Source: Bryocella elongata (GTDB lineage Bacteria > Acidobacteriota > Terriglobia > Terriglobales > Acidobacteriaceae). From it: a stretch of DNA of 64,000 bases. Shown here piece by piece: positions 1-8,686 of the stretch. The position numbers and the translations under genes were made by a program. The stretch is from contig NZ_FNVA01000003.1 of the NCBI RefSeq assembly GCF_900108185.1, positions 558,001 to 622,000 on the forward strand, in the 5' to 3' direction. Positions within the stretch are counted from its first letter, which is position 1, and the number at the start of each line of letters is the position of its first letter. Under the pieces are notes generated by a model. That model worked only from the letters and a program-made list of their open reading frames with translations, searched no databases and had not been told where the DNA came from.

Positions 1-1647
1 CAGTGCCTGCTCGATCCGTCGATCAGCGCCCATGATGCAGTGGTTGCGACGGCCAAGACGTACATCACCGGCGACTTCGCGAAGTCCTGGCGCAAGGCGC
101 TGCACGACGGCTGGGTGGAGGGCACGGCGTTCTCGCCTAAGGTCACCAATGCGGCCAAGATGTCGGCACTTCCCGCGCCCACCGTTCTCGCGGGTCAGGA
201 TCTTGAGGTCAGCTTCCGCCCCGATCCTTCGCTCTATGACGGCCGCTTTGCCAACAATGGCTGGCTGCAGGAGCTGCCCAAGCAGGTCACGAACCTCTCC
301 TGGGATAACGCCGCGCTGATGAGCCTCAACACGATGTCGAAGTACGGCATCGAGGAGAACGACGCTCTCGAGCTCGAGCTCAACGGCCGCAAGGTGGTTA
401 CGCCCGTCCTGATGGCCCCCGGTCATCCGGATGGCGCCGTGACCGTGCACCTCGGCTTTGGCCGCACTCGCGTAGGCCGTGTCGGAGAAGGTGTCGGCTT
501 CAACGCCTACCTGCTCCGCACCTCGGATGCGCCGCTGGCAGCCTCCGGCCTCAAGGTCAAGAAGGCCGGCGGAATCTACGACCTCTGCGTGACCAAGGTG
601 CACAACATCGAGCACCGCGGCAAGTTCGCGCAGCACGATCTCGAGTTCAAGCACCTCGACACCGAAGGCACGTATTCGCTGGCCGGGCACGAGGCGTCGG
701 AGCGTTCGATCATCCGCTACGCGACCCTCGACGAAGTGACCCGCGATGCGGACTACACGCACCACGGCACCTTCGACGCCCAGGGCAAGGCGACTGAGCA
801 CACCGTCGTCAACAAGGTGGGTTACAACCCCCAGGGGGAAGCTCCTCCCGACGACGAAAGCTTCTTCCCCGATGCGTGGCGTTACGACCACGTAGAGGTA
901 GTGGGTGCGGAACAGCGTGTGCTCCAGAACAAGTGGGGCATGTCGATCGACCTCAACAGCTGCATCGGCTGCAACGCCTGCATCGTCAGCTGCTACGCCG
1001 AGAACAACATCCCGGTCGTGGGTCGCGAGCAGGTCAAGATCGGCCGCGACATGCAGTGGATTCGCATCGATACCTACTTCGAAGGCGACCTCCACTCTCC
1101 GCGTGCCCACTTCCAGCCCATGCTCTGCCAGCACTGCGAAAGCGCGGGCTGCGAGCAGGTCTGCCCGGTTGGCGCCACGGTGCACACGCCGGAAGGCATC
1201 AACACGATGGTTTACAACCGTTGCGTTGGCACCCGCTACTGCTCCAACAACTGCATGTACAAGGTGCGCCGCTTCAACTGGCTGCTCTACTCGTACAACG
1301 GTGAAGACTACGATCAGGAAAGCCTGAAGTTCATGCGCAATCCTGACGTCTCGGTCCGCAGCCGCGGTGTGATGGAGAAGTGCAGCTACTGCATCCAGCG
1401 CATTGAGCGCGTCAAGATCGAAGCGGATAAGGAAAACCGCGCGATTCGCGACGGCGAGATCGTTACGGCCTGCGAGCAGGCCTGCCCGACCGGCGCTATC
1501 GTCTTCGGCAACATGAACGACCCCAAGGCCCGCGTTACCAAGCGCAAGGCTGAGGAGCGCGACTATCAGGTGCTGGCTGATCTGGACTACCGTCCGCGCA
1601 CCAGCTACACCGCCGGCGTGATCAACCCGAACAAGGACCTTGCATAA
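1..1647 (+). CDS. actB: Alternative complex III subunit B (iron-sulfur/molybdopterin-like), 3' part
   Basis: The frame is open from the first base, so only the last 548 codons are present and the start lies outside the window. The visible part begins in a molybdopterin-dinucleotide-binding-like region and continues into a ferredoxin region with four cysteine clusters: CIGCNACIVSC, CQHCESAGCEQVC, an RCVGTRYCSNNC segment, and CSYC...CEQACPTGAI. In characterised ACIII the B subunit carries three [4Fe-4S] and one [3Fe-4S] cluster on the periplasmic side and has no catalytic molybdenum. It relays electrons from quinol oxidation towards cytochrome c. The order actB-actC-actD-actE-actF downstream is the family's standard order, which makes the call firm. 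The stop is 1 base before the start region of actC. Confidence 0.95.
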   Translation, partial: QCLLDPSISAHDAVVATAKTYITGDFAKSWRKALHDGWVEGTAFSPKVTNAAKMSALPAPTVLAGQDLEVSFRPDPSLYDGRFANNGWLQELPKQVTNLSWDNAALMSLNTMSKYGIEENDALELELNGRKVVTPVLMAPGHPDGAVTVHLGFGRTRVGRVGEGVGFNAYLLRTSDAPLAASGLKVKKAGGIYDLCVTKVHNIEHRGKFAQHDLEFKHLDTEGTYSLAGHEASERSIIRYATLDEVTRDADYTHHGTFDAQGKATEHTVVNKVGYNPQGEAPPDDESFFPDAWRYDHVEVVGAEQRVLQNKWGMSIDLNSCIGCNACIVSCYAENNIPVVGREQVKIGRDMQWIRIDTYFEGDLHSPRAHFQPMLCQHCESAGCEQVCPVGATVHTPEGINTMVYNRCVGTRYCSNNCMYKVRRFNWLLYSYNGEDYDQESLKFMRNPDVSVRSRGVMEKCSYCIQRIERVKIEADKENRAIRDGEIVTACEQACPTGAIVFGNMNDPKARVTKRKAEERDYQVLADLDYRPRTSYTAGVINPNKDLA

Positions 1648-1648
1648 C

Positions 1649-3097
1649 ATGGCAACTCAAGGACCCATTCACGATCCGAACCAGTCCGTAGACCGGATGA
1701 TCGACCCGCGAACCGGCGAGTTCGTCGTCATCGCTCCGGGACACAACTTCCGGACGGTGACGCAGATGATCGCGGATATCGTGCTCACGGACAACACGCC
1801 CCTGGCGTGGTGGGGCGGTCTCTTCGTCGCGGCCACCTTCGCCATGATGATGGTCACGGCCATCACCTGGCTGGTCCTCAAGGGCGTCGGTATCTGGGGT
1901 ATCACGATCCCCGGCGCCTGGGGCTTCGCGATCATCAACTTCGTCTGGTGGATCGGTATCGGCCACGCCGGCACGCTGATCTCCGCCATCCTTCTGCTCT
2001 TCAAGCAGACCTGGCGTAACTCGATCAACCGCTTCGCCGAAGCCATGACGATCTTTGCCGTGTGCTGTGCGGGTCTGTTCCCGCTGCTGCACGTCGGCCG
2101 TCCATGGCTCGGATACTGGCTGCTGCCGTACCCGAACTCGATGAACGTTTGGCCGCAGTTCCGTTCGCCACTGGCCTGGGACGTCTTCGCGGTCTCGACC
2201 TACGCGACGATCTCGGTGGTCTTCTGGTACATCGGCATGGTGCCTGACTTCGGCACGATGCGCGACCGCGCCAAGAACCCCATCGCCAAGACCTTCTACG
2301 GCGTGCTCTCGCTGGGCTGGCGCGGTTCCACCCGCCACTGGATCCGCTACGAGTCGGCATCGCTGCTGCTCGCCGGGCTTTCCACCCCGCTCGTGCTCTC
2401 CGTGCACACCACCATCTCCTTCGACTTCGCGGTCGCGGCGATGGCCGGCTGGCACACCACGATCTTCCCGCCCTACTTCGTCGCCGGCGCTGTGTACTCG
2501 GGCTTCGCGATGGTGCTGACGCTGGCGATCCCGATCCGCAAGTGGTACCACCTTGAAGATCTCGTCACCGAGCGCCATCTCGACAACATGTCGAAGGTCA
2601 TGCTCGCGACCGGCTCCATCGTCGCCTATGGCTACGGCATGGAAGTCTTCATGAGCTGGTACTCTGGCAGCCACTGGGAGTTCTTCATGATGTGGAACCG
2701 TATGTTCGGCCCCATGGGCTGGGCGTACTGGATGCTCATCCTGACGAACATCGCGATTCCGCAGGCGACCCTCTGGTCCCGCAAGCTTCGCGTGAACGTG
2801 ACCTGGCTGTTTATCCTCAGCTTCATCATCAACATCGGAATGTGGTTCGAGCGCTTCGTCATCGTCGTGACCTCGCTCTACCGCGATTACCTGCCCTCCA
2901 GCTGGGGCACGTACCGCGCCACCAAGTGGGACTACATGCTGTTCATCGGAACGTGGGGCTTCTTCACCTTCCTGTTCCTTCTCTTCGCCCGCATCGCCCC
3001 GATGATCCCGATGTCCGAGATCCGCATGATGCTGCCGCAGACCAAGGTGCGGCCGGGTGGCGCAGACGCTGAAGTTGTCACGCAGGAGGCGCACTAA
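1649..3097 (+). CDS. actC: Alternative complex III integral membrane quinol-oxidising subunit C (NrfD/PsrC-like)
   Basis: A 482-residue polytopic protein with many hydrophobic segments (about ten expected for NrfD/PsrC-type ActC) and the conserved WWIGIGHAGTLISAILLL helix near residue 90. ActC forms one of the two quinol-handling membrane subunits of ACIII. I start it at the ATG two bases after the actB stop; an AAGGA lies about 11 bases upstream, and a TTG 9 bases earlier overlaps actB. Its stop codon overlaps the actD start in a TAATG, indicating translational coupling. Confidence 0.95.
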   Translation: MATQGPIHDPNQSVDRMIDPRTGEFVVIAPGHNFRTVTQMIADIVLTDNTPLAWWGGLFVAATFAMMMVTAITWLVLKGVGIWGITIPGAWGFAIINFVWWIGIGHAGTLISAILLLFKQTWRNSINRFAEAMTIFAVCCAGLFPLLHVGRPWLGYWLLPYPNSMNVWPQFRSPLAWDVFAVSTYATISVVFWYIGMVPDFGTMRDRAKNPIAKTFYGVLSLGWRGSTRHWIRYESASLLLAGLSTPLVLSVHTTISFDFAVAAMAGWHTTIFPPYFVAGAVYSGFAMVLTLAIPIRKWYHLEDLVTERHLDNMSKVMLATGSIVAYGYGMEVFMSWYSGSHWEFFMMWNRMFGPMGWAYWMLILTNIAIPQATLWSRKLRVNVTWLFILSFIINIGMWFERFVIVVTSLYRDYLPSSWGTYRATKWDYMLFIGTWGFFTFLFLLFARIAPMIPMSEIRMMLPQTKVRPGGADAEVVTQEAH

Positions 3098-3639
3098 TGC
3101 CTATCCAAGAGGGAGTTTACGGTCTGCTGGCGGAGTTCAACACGCCCACCGACCTGGTTCACGCCACAGAAATGGCGCATCGTGCCGGCTACCGCCGTAT
3201 GGAGTGCTACACCCCGTACCCGGTCGAAGAGGCAGCCGAGGCCTTGCGCTTTCACAAGACGCGCGTTCCTCTCATGTGCCTCTGTGGTGCCATGATGGGG
3301 CTCATCACGGGCTATGGGCTGGAGATGTGGGTGAATATCTGGGGATATCCCCTCAACATCCGCGGCATGCCCCTGTTCTCATGGCCGGCGTTCGTGATTC
3401 CCGGCTATGAGTGGACGATCCTCTTCGCGGGTCTCAGCGCGGCGTTCGGCATGCTCGCGCAGAACGGCCTGCCCCAGCTTTATCACCCGCTCTTCAACGC
3501 ACCGAACTTTGCAAATGGTGCAACGACAGACAAGTTCTTCCTCTGCCTCGAAGCGTACGACCCGAAGTTCGACCGCGCCGCAACGCGTACGTTCCTCGAG
3601 CAGTTCAGCCCGGTCTCCGTGGTTGAGGTCGACCTCTAG
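3097..3639 (+). CDS. actD: Alternative complex III subunit D (DUF3341)
   Basis: A 180-residue DUF3341 protein. The N-terminal part is soluble (GLLAEFNTPTDLVHA, ...CYTPYPVEE), followed by two hydrophobic segments around residues 55-80 and 93-118, matching the two-helix anchor of ActD. The ATG overlaps the actC stop by one base and is preceded by AGGAGG. ActD is a structural membrane subunit of ACIII with no known cofactor. Confidence 0.93.
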   Translation: MPIQEGVYGLLAEFNTPTDLVHATEMAHRAGYRRMECYTPYPVEEAAEALRFHKTRVPLMCLCGAMMGLITGYGLEMWVNIWGYPLNIRGMPLFSWPAFVIPGYEWTILFAGLSAAFGMLAQNGLPQLYHPLFNAPNFANGATTDKFFLCLEAYDPKFDRAATRTFLEQFSPVSVVEVDL

Positions 3640-3746
3640 TCTGGTTCGATCCTGTAGTCCGGTGCGTGGCTCCATGCGCGACCGAAAAGCATTGAAACAC
3701 CCGCCCGGGGCGACCCGAAGCGAAAAGGCAAGCTAAGAAGGCAAGC

Positions 3747-4520
3747 ATGATGCGTGCGAAGTACATCCCGGCGGCTGGAGCGGCAGTAGCAATGCTGCTG
3801 CTGGCCGGCTGCCGCCAGGACATGCATGACCAGCCGAAGTTCTTCCCGCAGCGTGGGACCACGTTCTACGCCGACGGCCGCAGCGTGCGCCCTCAGGTAG
3901 CCGATACGGTCGCCCGCGAGCAGCTGCACGAGGATTCGTACTTCTACACCGGTATGATCGCCGGCAAAGAAGGCGACGGACTTCCCCTGGCCCTGACTCC
4001 GGAGCTCATGGCTCGCGGCCAGGAGCGCTACAACGTCTATTGCACCGCGTGCCACTCACGCGTGGGCAACGGCGACGGCATGATCGTCCAGCGCGGCTAC
4101 AAGCCCGCAGGCAACTTCCATACCGATCGCCTGCGCAATGCTCCCCTGGGTCACTTCTTCGCGGTCATGACCAACGGCTACGGTGCGATGCCCGACTACT
4201 CGGCGCAGCTCACCCCGGCCGATCGCTGGGCAGTCGCGGCCTACGTCCGGGCACTCCAGCTCAGCCAGGACGCAAAGCCGTCCGACGCTGGCTCGGCCAC
4301 GGCGCAGAACCTGGAGACGATCGCCACCAAGCAGGGTCTGCCCGCTTCGTACGCCGATCCCATGAAGTTTCCCGGTACGGCGGTGTGGGCGAATCCCAAG
4401 ACCCAGGAAGATATGACGACGCCGGTTTCGCCCATGGGCAAGCCAGCGGCAGCACCGGCAACAGAGAAGCAGCCCGAAGCTCCCGCAGCGGGGCCCAAGG
4501 CCGCCAGCACCAACCCCTAA
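3747..4520 (+). CDS. actE: Alternative complex III monohaem cytochrome c lipoprotein, subunit E
   Basis: A 257-residue lipoprotein: the signal ends in the lipobox LLAGC, then a class I cytochrome c domain with the haem motif CTACH near residue 97 and a candidate distal Met in the GAMPDYSAQL segment. In ACIII ActE is membrane-anchored through lipid and is the proposed electron exit to soluble cytochrome c or directly to the oxidase. The Pro/Ala-rich C-terminal tail (after about residue 210) looks disordered. ATG 3747 is chosen because AGAAGG sits 6-11 bases upstream; a second ATG follows immediately. Confidence 0.93.
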   Translation: MMRAKYIPAAGAAVAMLLLAGCRQDMHDQPKFFPQRGTTFYADGRSVRPQVADTVAREQLHEDSYFYTGMIAGKEGDGLPLALTPELMARGQERYNVYCTACHSRVGNGDGMIVQRGYKPAGNFHTDRLRNAPLGHFFAVMTNGYGAMPDYSAQLTPADRWAVAAYVRALQLSQDAKPSDAGSATAQNLETIATKQGLPASYADPMKFPGTAVWANPKTQEDMTTPVSPMGKPAAAPATEKQPEAPAAGPKAASTNP

Positions 4521-4577
4521 ACGGGCAGGTACAGGCGAGAACACGACATTCAGGCAAGGTTGAAGGCGACTGACGCG

Positions 4578-5939
4578 ATGGCAATGGAACACGGACAAGG
4601 CGGAGGAGCGATGGCCCACAGCGACCACGGGCATCACGATGCGCACGGGCATCATGGACCCCGCACCATGCCCACGGTGCTGACGGCACCCGAGGCGGTG
4701 CTGGTGTGGCAGAAGCGCGCAATGATCGTCACGGCGGTGTTCGCCGTCATCTCTGTGGTGTTTGCATTCACGGCAGAGGGTCGTCAGCATCTGCTCCGCA
4801 GCTACCTCATGGGTGTGATGACCTGCTTCAACTTCGTCGGCGGCGCACTGGCATTCCTTCTGGTCCAGTACCTCTCCGGCGGTAAGTGGGGCGCAATCCT
4901 GCGTCGGCCGCTCGAGGCCATGACACGCACTTTCGGCCTCGTTGTCGTGATGATGCTCCCCGTCATGTTCCGCATGAAGGAGCTCTACCAGTGGGCTCGC
5001 TGGACGGACCCCCAGCAGACCTGGCAGGCCTACAAGGCCGGCCTCATGACCCAGGAAGAGATGCTCATGGCGAACTCCAAGCACGCCATGCTCAACCCGA
5101 TCTCAGCCATCATCCAGACCGTCGTCGTCTTCGCTTTCATGGGCCTGGTGATCTCGCTGGCGAACAAGTGGTCCCTGCAGCGCGACGCGGATCCCTCGGG
5201 CGGCACATCCGCCAGCTACAACAAGTGGCGCGTCCGCTTCGAGAACCTGGCCGGCCCGTCGACCCTGATCTATGTCATCCTCATGACCGACTTCGTCATC
5301 GTCTGGGTCAAGTCGCTGGACATCGAGTGGTCCTCTTCGGTCTACGGTGCACAGTTCCTGGTGGCCCAGGGCTACGCTGTCCTCGCCCTCGGCATCCTCA
5401 CGCTGATCCTGCTCTCGAAGTATGAGCCGATCAAGACGATGTTCCGCACCACGGAGCAGCACGATCTGGGCAAGCTTGCGTTTGCCTTCACGATGCTGAA
5501 CATCTACCTCACCTTTGCGGAGTTCCTCATCATCTACTCCGGCAACGTCCCCGACGAAGCGGAGTGGTACATTCACCGCATCCACGGCGGATGGTGGGTT
5601 GTGCTATCGCTGGACGTGATCTGCCACTGGGTGGTGCCGTTCTGCATCCTGCTCAGCCGCGACTTCAAGCGTTCACGCTCGAAGATGATCTGGCTCTGCG
5701 CCTGGATGATCGGCGCCCGCTTCATTGACATGTTCTGGCTGATTGAGCCGAACTTCAAGGACGCCCAGGGAAATCTTCACCTGGCCGCAAACACCGGAAT
5801 TCTCTCTTACGTGACGATGCCGATCGCCGTCGTTGCCTGCTGGATGTACTTCTACCTTGGCCAGCTTGCGAAGCGTCCTCTGATCGCCATCAATGACCCG
5901 GATACCGAAGAGCTTTTGGAGCCCGAACATGCCCACTAA
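4578..5939 (+). CDS. actF: Alternative complex III integral membrane subunit F
   Basis: A 453-residue polytopic membrane protein, the second quinone-binding-type membrane subunit of ACIII and paralogous to ActC. The N-terminus is His-rich (several HGH/HH pairs before residue 25) and about ten hydrophobic segments follow. The HGGWWVVLSLDVICHWVVPF and WIGAR-like MIGARFIDMFW segments match the family. I prefer ATG 4578 with GAAGG 11 bases upstream; an in-frame TTG at 4560 would add six residues. The next gene's start lies inside the 3' end of this gene. Confidence 0.92.
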   Translation: MAMEHGQGGGAMAHSDHGHHDAHGHHGPRTMPTVLTAPEAVLVWQKRAMIVTAVFAVISVVFAFTAEGRQHLLRSYLMGVMTCFNFVGGALAFLLVQYLSGGKWGAILRRPLEAMTRTFGLVVVMMLPVMFRMKELYQWARWTDPQQTWQAYKAGLMTQEEMLMANSKHAMLNPISAIIQTVVVFAFMGLVISLANKWSLQRDADPSGGTSASYNKWRVRFENLAGPSTLIYVILMTDFVIVWVKSLDIEWSSSVYGAQFLVAQGYAVLALGILTLILLSKYEPIKTMFRTTEQHDLGKLAFAFTMLNIYLTFAEFLIIYSGNVPDEAEWYIHRIHGGWWVVLSLDVICHWVVPFCILLSRDFKRSRSKMIWLCAWMIGARFIDMFWLIEPNFKDAQGNLHLAANTGILSYVTMPIAVVACWMYFYLGQLAKRPLIAINDPDTEELLEPEHAH

Positions 5940-6624
5940 CGGACACGAAGGACACGACATGGGACAGCCGGAGGGCGTGGTCGCGCACGAAGCGCACAAG
6001 ATCGACTCCGAGCACCCCGGCTACGAAATTCAGGACGTCAACGTCGGTGGCATCATCACCTTCGTTGCCGGTCTGTGCGGATTTCTCGCTATCTTCTTTG
6101 TCTTCTGCTTCCTCATGGGTAAGGCGATCAACACCGCCAACCTCAAGACGTACACGGCAGACTACGGCAAGCCCAACCAGTGGACGAAGAGCCTCAGCGA
6201 AACCGGCCAGACTCCCCGCGGTCAGAAGATCGAGAGCCTCGCCTCCAATGCCGAGATGGAACAGCGCCAGCTGAGCGATGTGGCGAATGCCTTCCCTTCG
6301 CCCCGCGTCCAGACTGACGACGGCGCCCAGGACACGGCTGAGCTGCACGCCCGCGAAGATCTGCTTCTGAACTATTACTCGACCTCGAAGGATCTGCCCC
6401 CGGGCACGATCCGCATCCCGATCGAGAAGGCCATGGAGCTCGTCGTCGAGCGCGGTCTGCCCAAGGCGCCCGCAACCGAAGCCGCAGCCACCAAGCCCAT
6501 GTTCGGGGACTCTGTCCCGACCGTCACCGCTCCACTCACCACCGGCTTCGCCCGTACCGGCTTCGAGCTCCAGAGCATCGAGGCCCGCAAGGAGCGGACC
6601 GAAGTCGAGGCAGAGCCCAAGTAG
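5929..6624 (+). CDS. Single-TM accessory protein of the ACIII/oxidase cluster, function unknown
   Basis: A 231-residue protein overlapping actF by 11 bases. The start ATG 5929 is supported by GGAG seven bases upstream. It has an acidic His-containing N-terminus, one strong TM segment (about residues 41-65) and a long soluble tail. There is no CxxCH motif, so it is not a cytochrome. Near residue 155 it has PPGTIRIPIEKAMELV; an IPI-x-x-AM-x-x motif of this type recurs in small proteins encoded beside bacterial cytochrome oxidase genes. By position it could be an assembly or linker subunit between ACIII and the oxidase; that role is inference. Confidence 0.8.
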   Translation: MPTNGHEGHDMGQPEGVVAHEAHKIDSEHPGYEIQDVNVGGIITFVAGLCGFLAIFFVFCFLMGKAINTANLKTYTADYGKPNQWTKSLSETGQTPRGQKIESLASNAEMEQRQLSDVANAFPSPRVQTDDGAQDTAELHAREDLLLNYYSTSKDLPPGTIRIPIEKAMELVVERGLPKAPATEAAATKPMFGDSVPTVTAPLTTGFARTGFELQSIEARKERTEVEAEPK

Positions 6625-6694
6625 TCCGGTTCGAGAAGGTTGCGACAACGCAGACACGAGCCAGTTGAACTGTTGAACGGATAAGGAAACCAGG

Positions 6695-7618
6695 TTGAAG
6701 CTGATGAGCACAATCCGAGGAGGATGGACAAAGGGAGCGCGGAGTCTTGCGCTGGCCCTGCCGTTCGCTCTGGTGTGCGGCATCGCTACCGCGCAGGTCT
6801 CCGCGACCGGCGAAAAGTCCGAGGGTGAGAACGTCGGCGACAACCTGCCGACGGTGCTCGAGCGGGTGCAGGTGACGCAGCACCTCAATGCACAACTGCC
6901 GCTCGCCGCATCGTTCACCGACGACCACGGAAACCCCGTCACGCTGGGCAGCTACTTCGACGGCAAGCATCCGGTCATCTTTTCGACCGTGTACTACAAC
7001 TGCCCGATGCTCTGTTCCGAGGAGCTTGATGGCCTCGTCAGCGCCCTGATGATGGTGAATCTGAAGCCCGGCAAGGACTTCCAGATCGTCATGGTCTCGA
7101 TCGATCCCAGCGAGACTCCGCAGCTGGCCGCGCAGACCAAGGCCCGCTTCGTAAAGCGCTACGGCCAGCCGGAGACGGCGAATGGATTCCACTTCCTCGT
7201 CGGCCAGAAGCCTGGAATTGACCAGGTTACCGACACGGTGGGCTTCGGCTACGTGAAGGTTCCGGGCCCCGATGGCCGGCTGACGCAGTATGCGCACGCC
7301 AGCGCGATTGAGATCGCGACCCCCACGGGACGGCTCGCACAGTACTACCTTGGCGTGGAGTATTCGCCCAAGGACATTCTGCTGGGGCTGGTTGATGCCT
7401 CCGGCAACAAGATTGGTTCGCCGGTGGCGAACATTTTGACCTACTGCTACCACTACGACCCGCAGACGAACAAGCATTCGCTCATCGTCGCTCGGGTGGT
7501 GCAACTGGCGGGCATCGCTACGGTGCTCTCGCTGGGCAGCTTCATGATCGTGATGTTCCGGCGGGACTTGAAGAACGGTGCGGAACCGGCAGTAAACAAC
7601 GACCGGCGAAACGGATAA
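6695..7618 (+). CDS. SCO1/SenC family copper chaperone
   Basis: A 307-residue protein with a signal peptide (about residues 10-33), a thioredoxin-fold SCO domain containing the copper-binding CPMLC (CxxxC) near residue 106 and a conserved downstream His in the YAHASAIEI segment, and a C-terminal TM helix (VLSLGSFMIVMF). SCO proteins deliver copper to the CuA site of subunit II, and the gene lies directly before subunit II. The start is a TTG with AAGGA seven bases upstream; an in-frame ATG lies 9 bases later. Confidence 0.92.
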   Translation: MKLMSTIRGGWTKGARSLALALPFALVCGIATAQVSATGEKSEGENVGDNLPTVLERVQVTQHLNAQLPLAASFTDDHGNPVTLGSYFDGKHPVIFSTVYYNCPMLCSEELDGLVSALMMVNLKPGKDFQIVMVSIDPSETPQLAAQTKARFVKRYGQPETANGFHFLVGQKPGIDQVTDTVGFGYVKVPGPDGRLTQYAHASAIEIATPTGRLAQYYLGVEYSPKDILLGLVDASGNKIGSPVANILTYCYHYDPQTNKHSLIVARVVQLAGIATVLSLGSFMIVMFRRDLKNGAEPAVNNDRRNG

Positions 7619-7627
7619 AGGCGAACG

Positions 7628-8686
7628 ATGGGTATCAGTCCAGTACTTTGGCAGTTTTTGGTGAAGTGGCTGCACAACGCAGCTCTCTTCCCGAGCGAGG
7701 CCTCCACCATCTCTCCGTGGATGGATGCCTTCTACCTGTTTTTGATCGCGATGACGGTCGTTGGCCTCGTGCTGGTGGGCGCGTTGGTCTTTGGCTTCGC
7801 CATCCGCTACCGCAAGGAGCGTAACCCCGTAGCGACGCAGGTAGAGGGTTCAACCCTCCTCGAAGCAACGTGGACGATCATCCCGCTCGCGATCTTCCTG
7901 ATGGCGTTCGTCTGGGGCGCGCTGCTCTACTACCGCATCTACACCCCTCCGCCCAACTCCATGAACATCTACGTGGTGGGCAAGCAGTGGATGTGGAAGT
8001 CCGAGCACCCCGGCGGCCAGCACGAGATCAACGCGCTGCACGTTCCGACGGGCACGCCGGTGCAGCTCACCATCATCTCGCAGGACGTCTTCCACTCGTT
8101 CTCGATCCCCGACTTCCGCGTGAAGCGTGAAGCGATCCCCGGCCGTTACACCACGGTCTGGTTCGAAGCGACGCAGCCCGGCACCTATCACCTCTTCTGC
8201 ACGCAGTACTGCGGTACGCAGCACTCCGGCATGATCGGTGAAGTTACCGTGCTGAGCCCGACGGACTATCAGAAGTGGTTACAGCAGTCGGATTCGGGCA
8301 TGAGCCTGGCGCAGAACGGTGAGCGGCTCTTTGCTTCGATGGGCTGCAACGCCTGCCACAGCGGTACGGCTGCAGCGCGCGGCCCGAACCTCGCAGGCGT
8401 CTATGGCTCCAAGCTCACCCTGACAGACGGCAGCCAGGTGCTCGTGAACGACGCATACATCCGGGACGCCATCCTGAACCCCAGCCAGCACGTGACAGCC
8501 GGATTCGCTCCCATCATGCCCACCTACAAGGGGCAGATCAGCGAAGAGGGCCTGATCGACCTGGTGGAGTTCATCAAGAATCTCCAGACCAACTATCGCG
8601 TGCAGCAGACGCAGATGACCTCTGACAGTGATCAGGCTGCACAACCAACCCCCACTGCGGGGCAGAGCGAGGCGGTGAAGCCATGA
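7628..8686 (+). CDS. coxB: Cytochrome c oxidase subunit II with fused cytochrome c domain (caa3 type)
   Basis: A 352-residue protein with two N-terminal TM helices, a cupredoxin domain carrying the CuA ligands ([12 protein letters not shown] around residues 196-207 plus an upstream His in VFHSFSIPD), then a C-terminal class I cytochrome c with CNACH near residue 240 and a candidate Met ligand in [10 protein letters not shown]. The fusion defines a caa3-type oxidase and provides a landing site for electrons from ActE or directly from ACIII. Its stop overlaps the coxA start in ATGA. Confidence 0.96.
   Translation: MGISPVLWQFLVKWLHNAALFPSEASTISPWMDAFYLFLIAMTVVGLVLVGALVFGFAIRYRKERNPVATQVEGSTLLEATWTIIPLAIFLMAFVWGALLYYRIYTPPPNSMNIYVVGKQWMWKSEHPGGQHEINALHVPTGTPVQLTIISQDVFHSFSIPDFRVKREAIPGRYTTVWFEATQPGTYHLFCTQYCGTQHSGMIGEVTVLSPTDYQKWLQQSDSGMSLAQNGERLFASMGCNACHSGTAAARGPNLAGVYGSKLTLTDGSQVLVNDAYIRDAILNPSQHVTAGFAPIMPTYKGQISEEGLIDLVEFIKNLQTNYRVQQTQMTSDSDQAAQPTPTAGQSEAVKP

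Noticed and set aside
1622-3094. A 490-codon open frame on the minus strand opposite actC
   Set aside because: It mirrors the actC gene, has His/Asp/Arg-heavy composition with no domain, and arises from third-position GC bias. The same holds for long frames opposite the molybdopterin oxidoreductase (24923-26794), adhP (19548-21281), serA and mfd (60223-62337).
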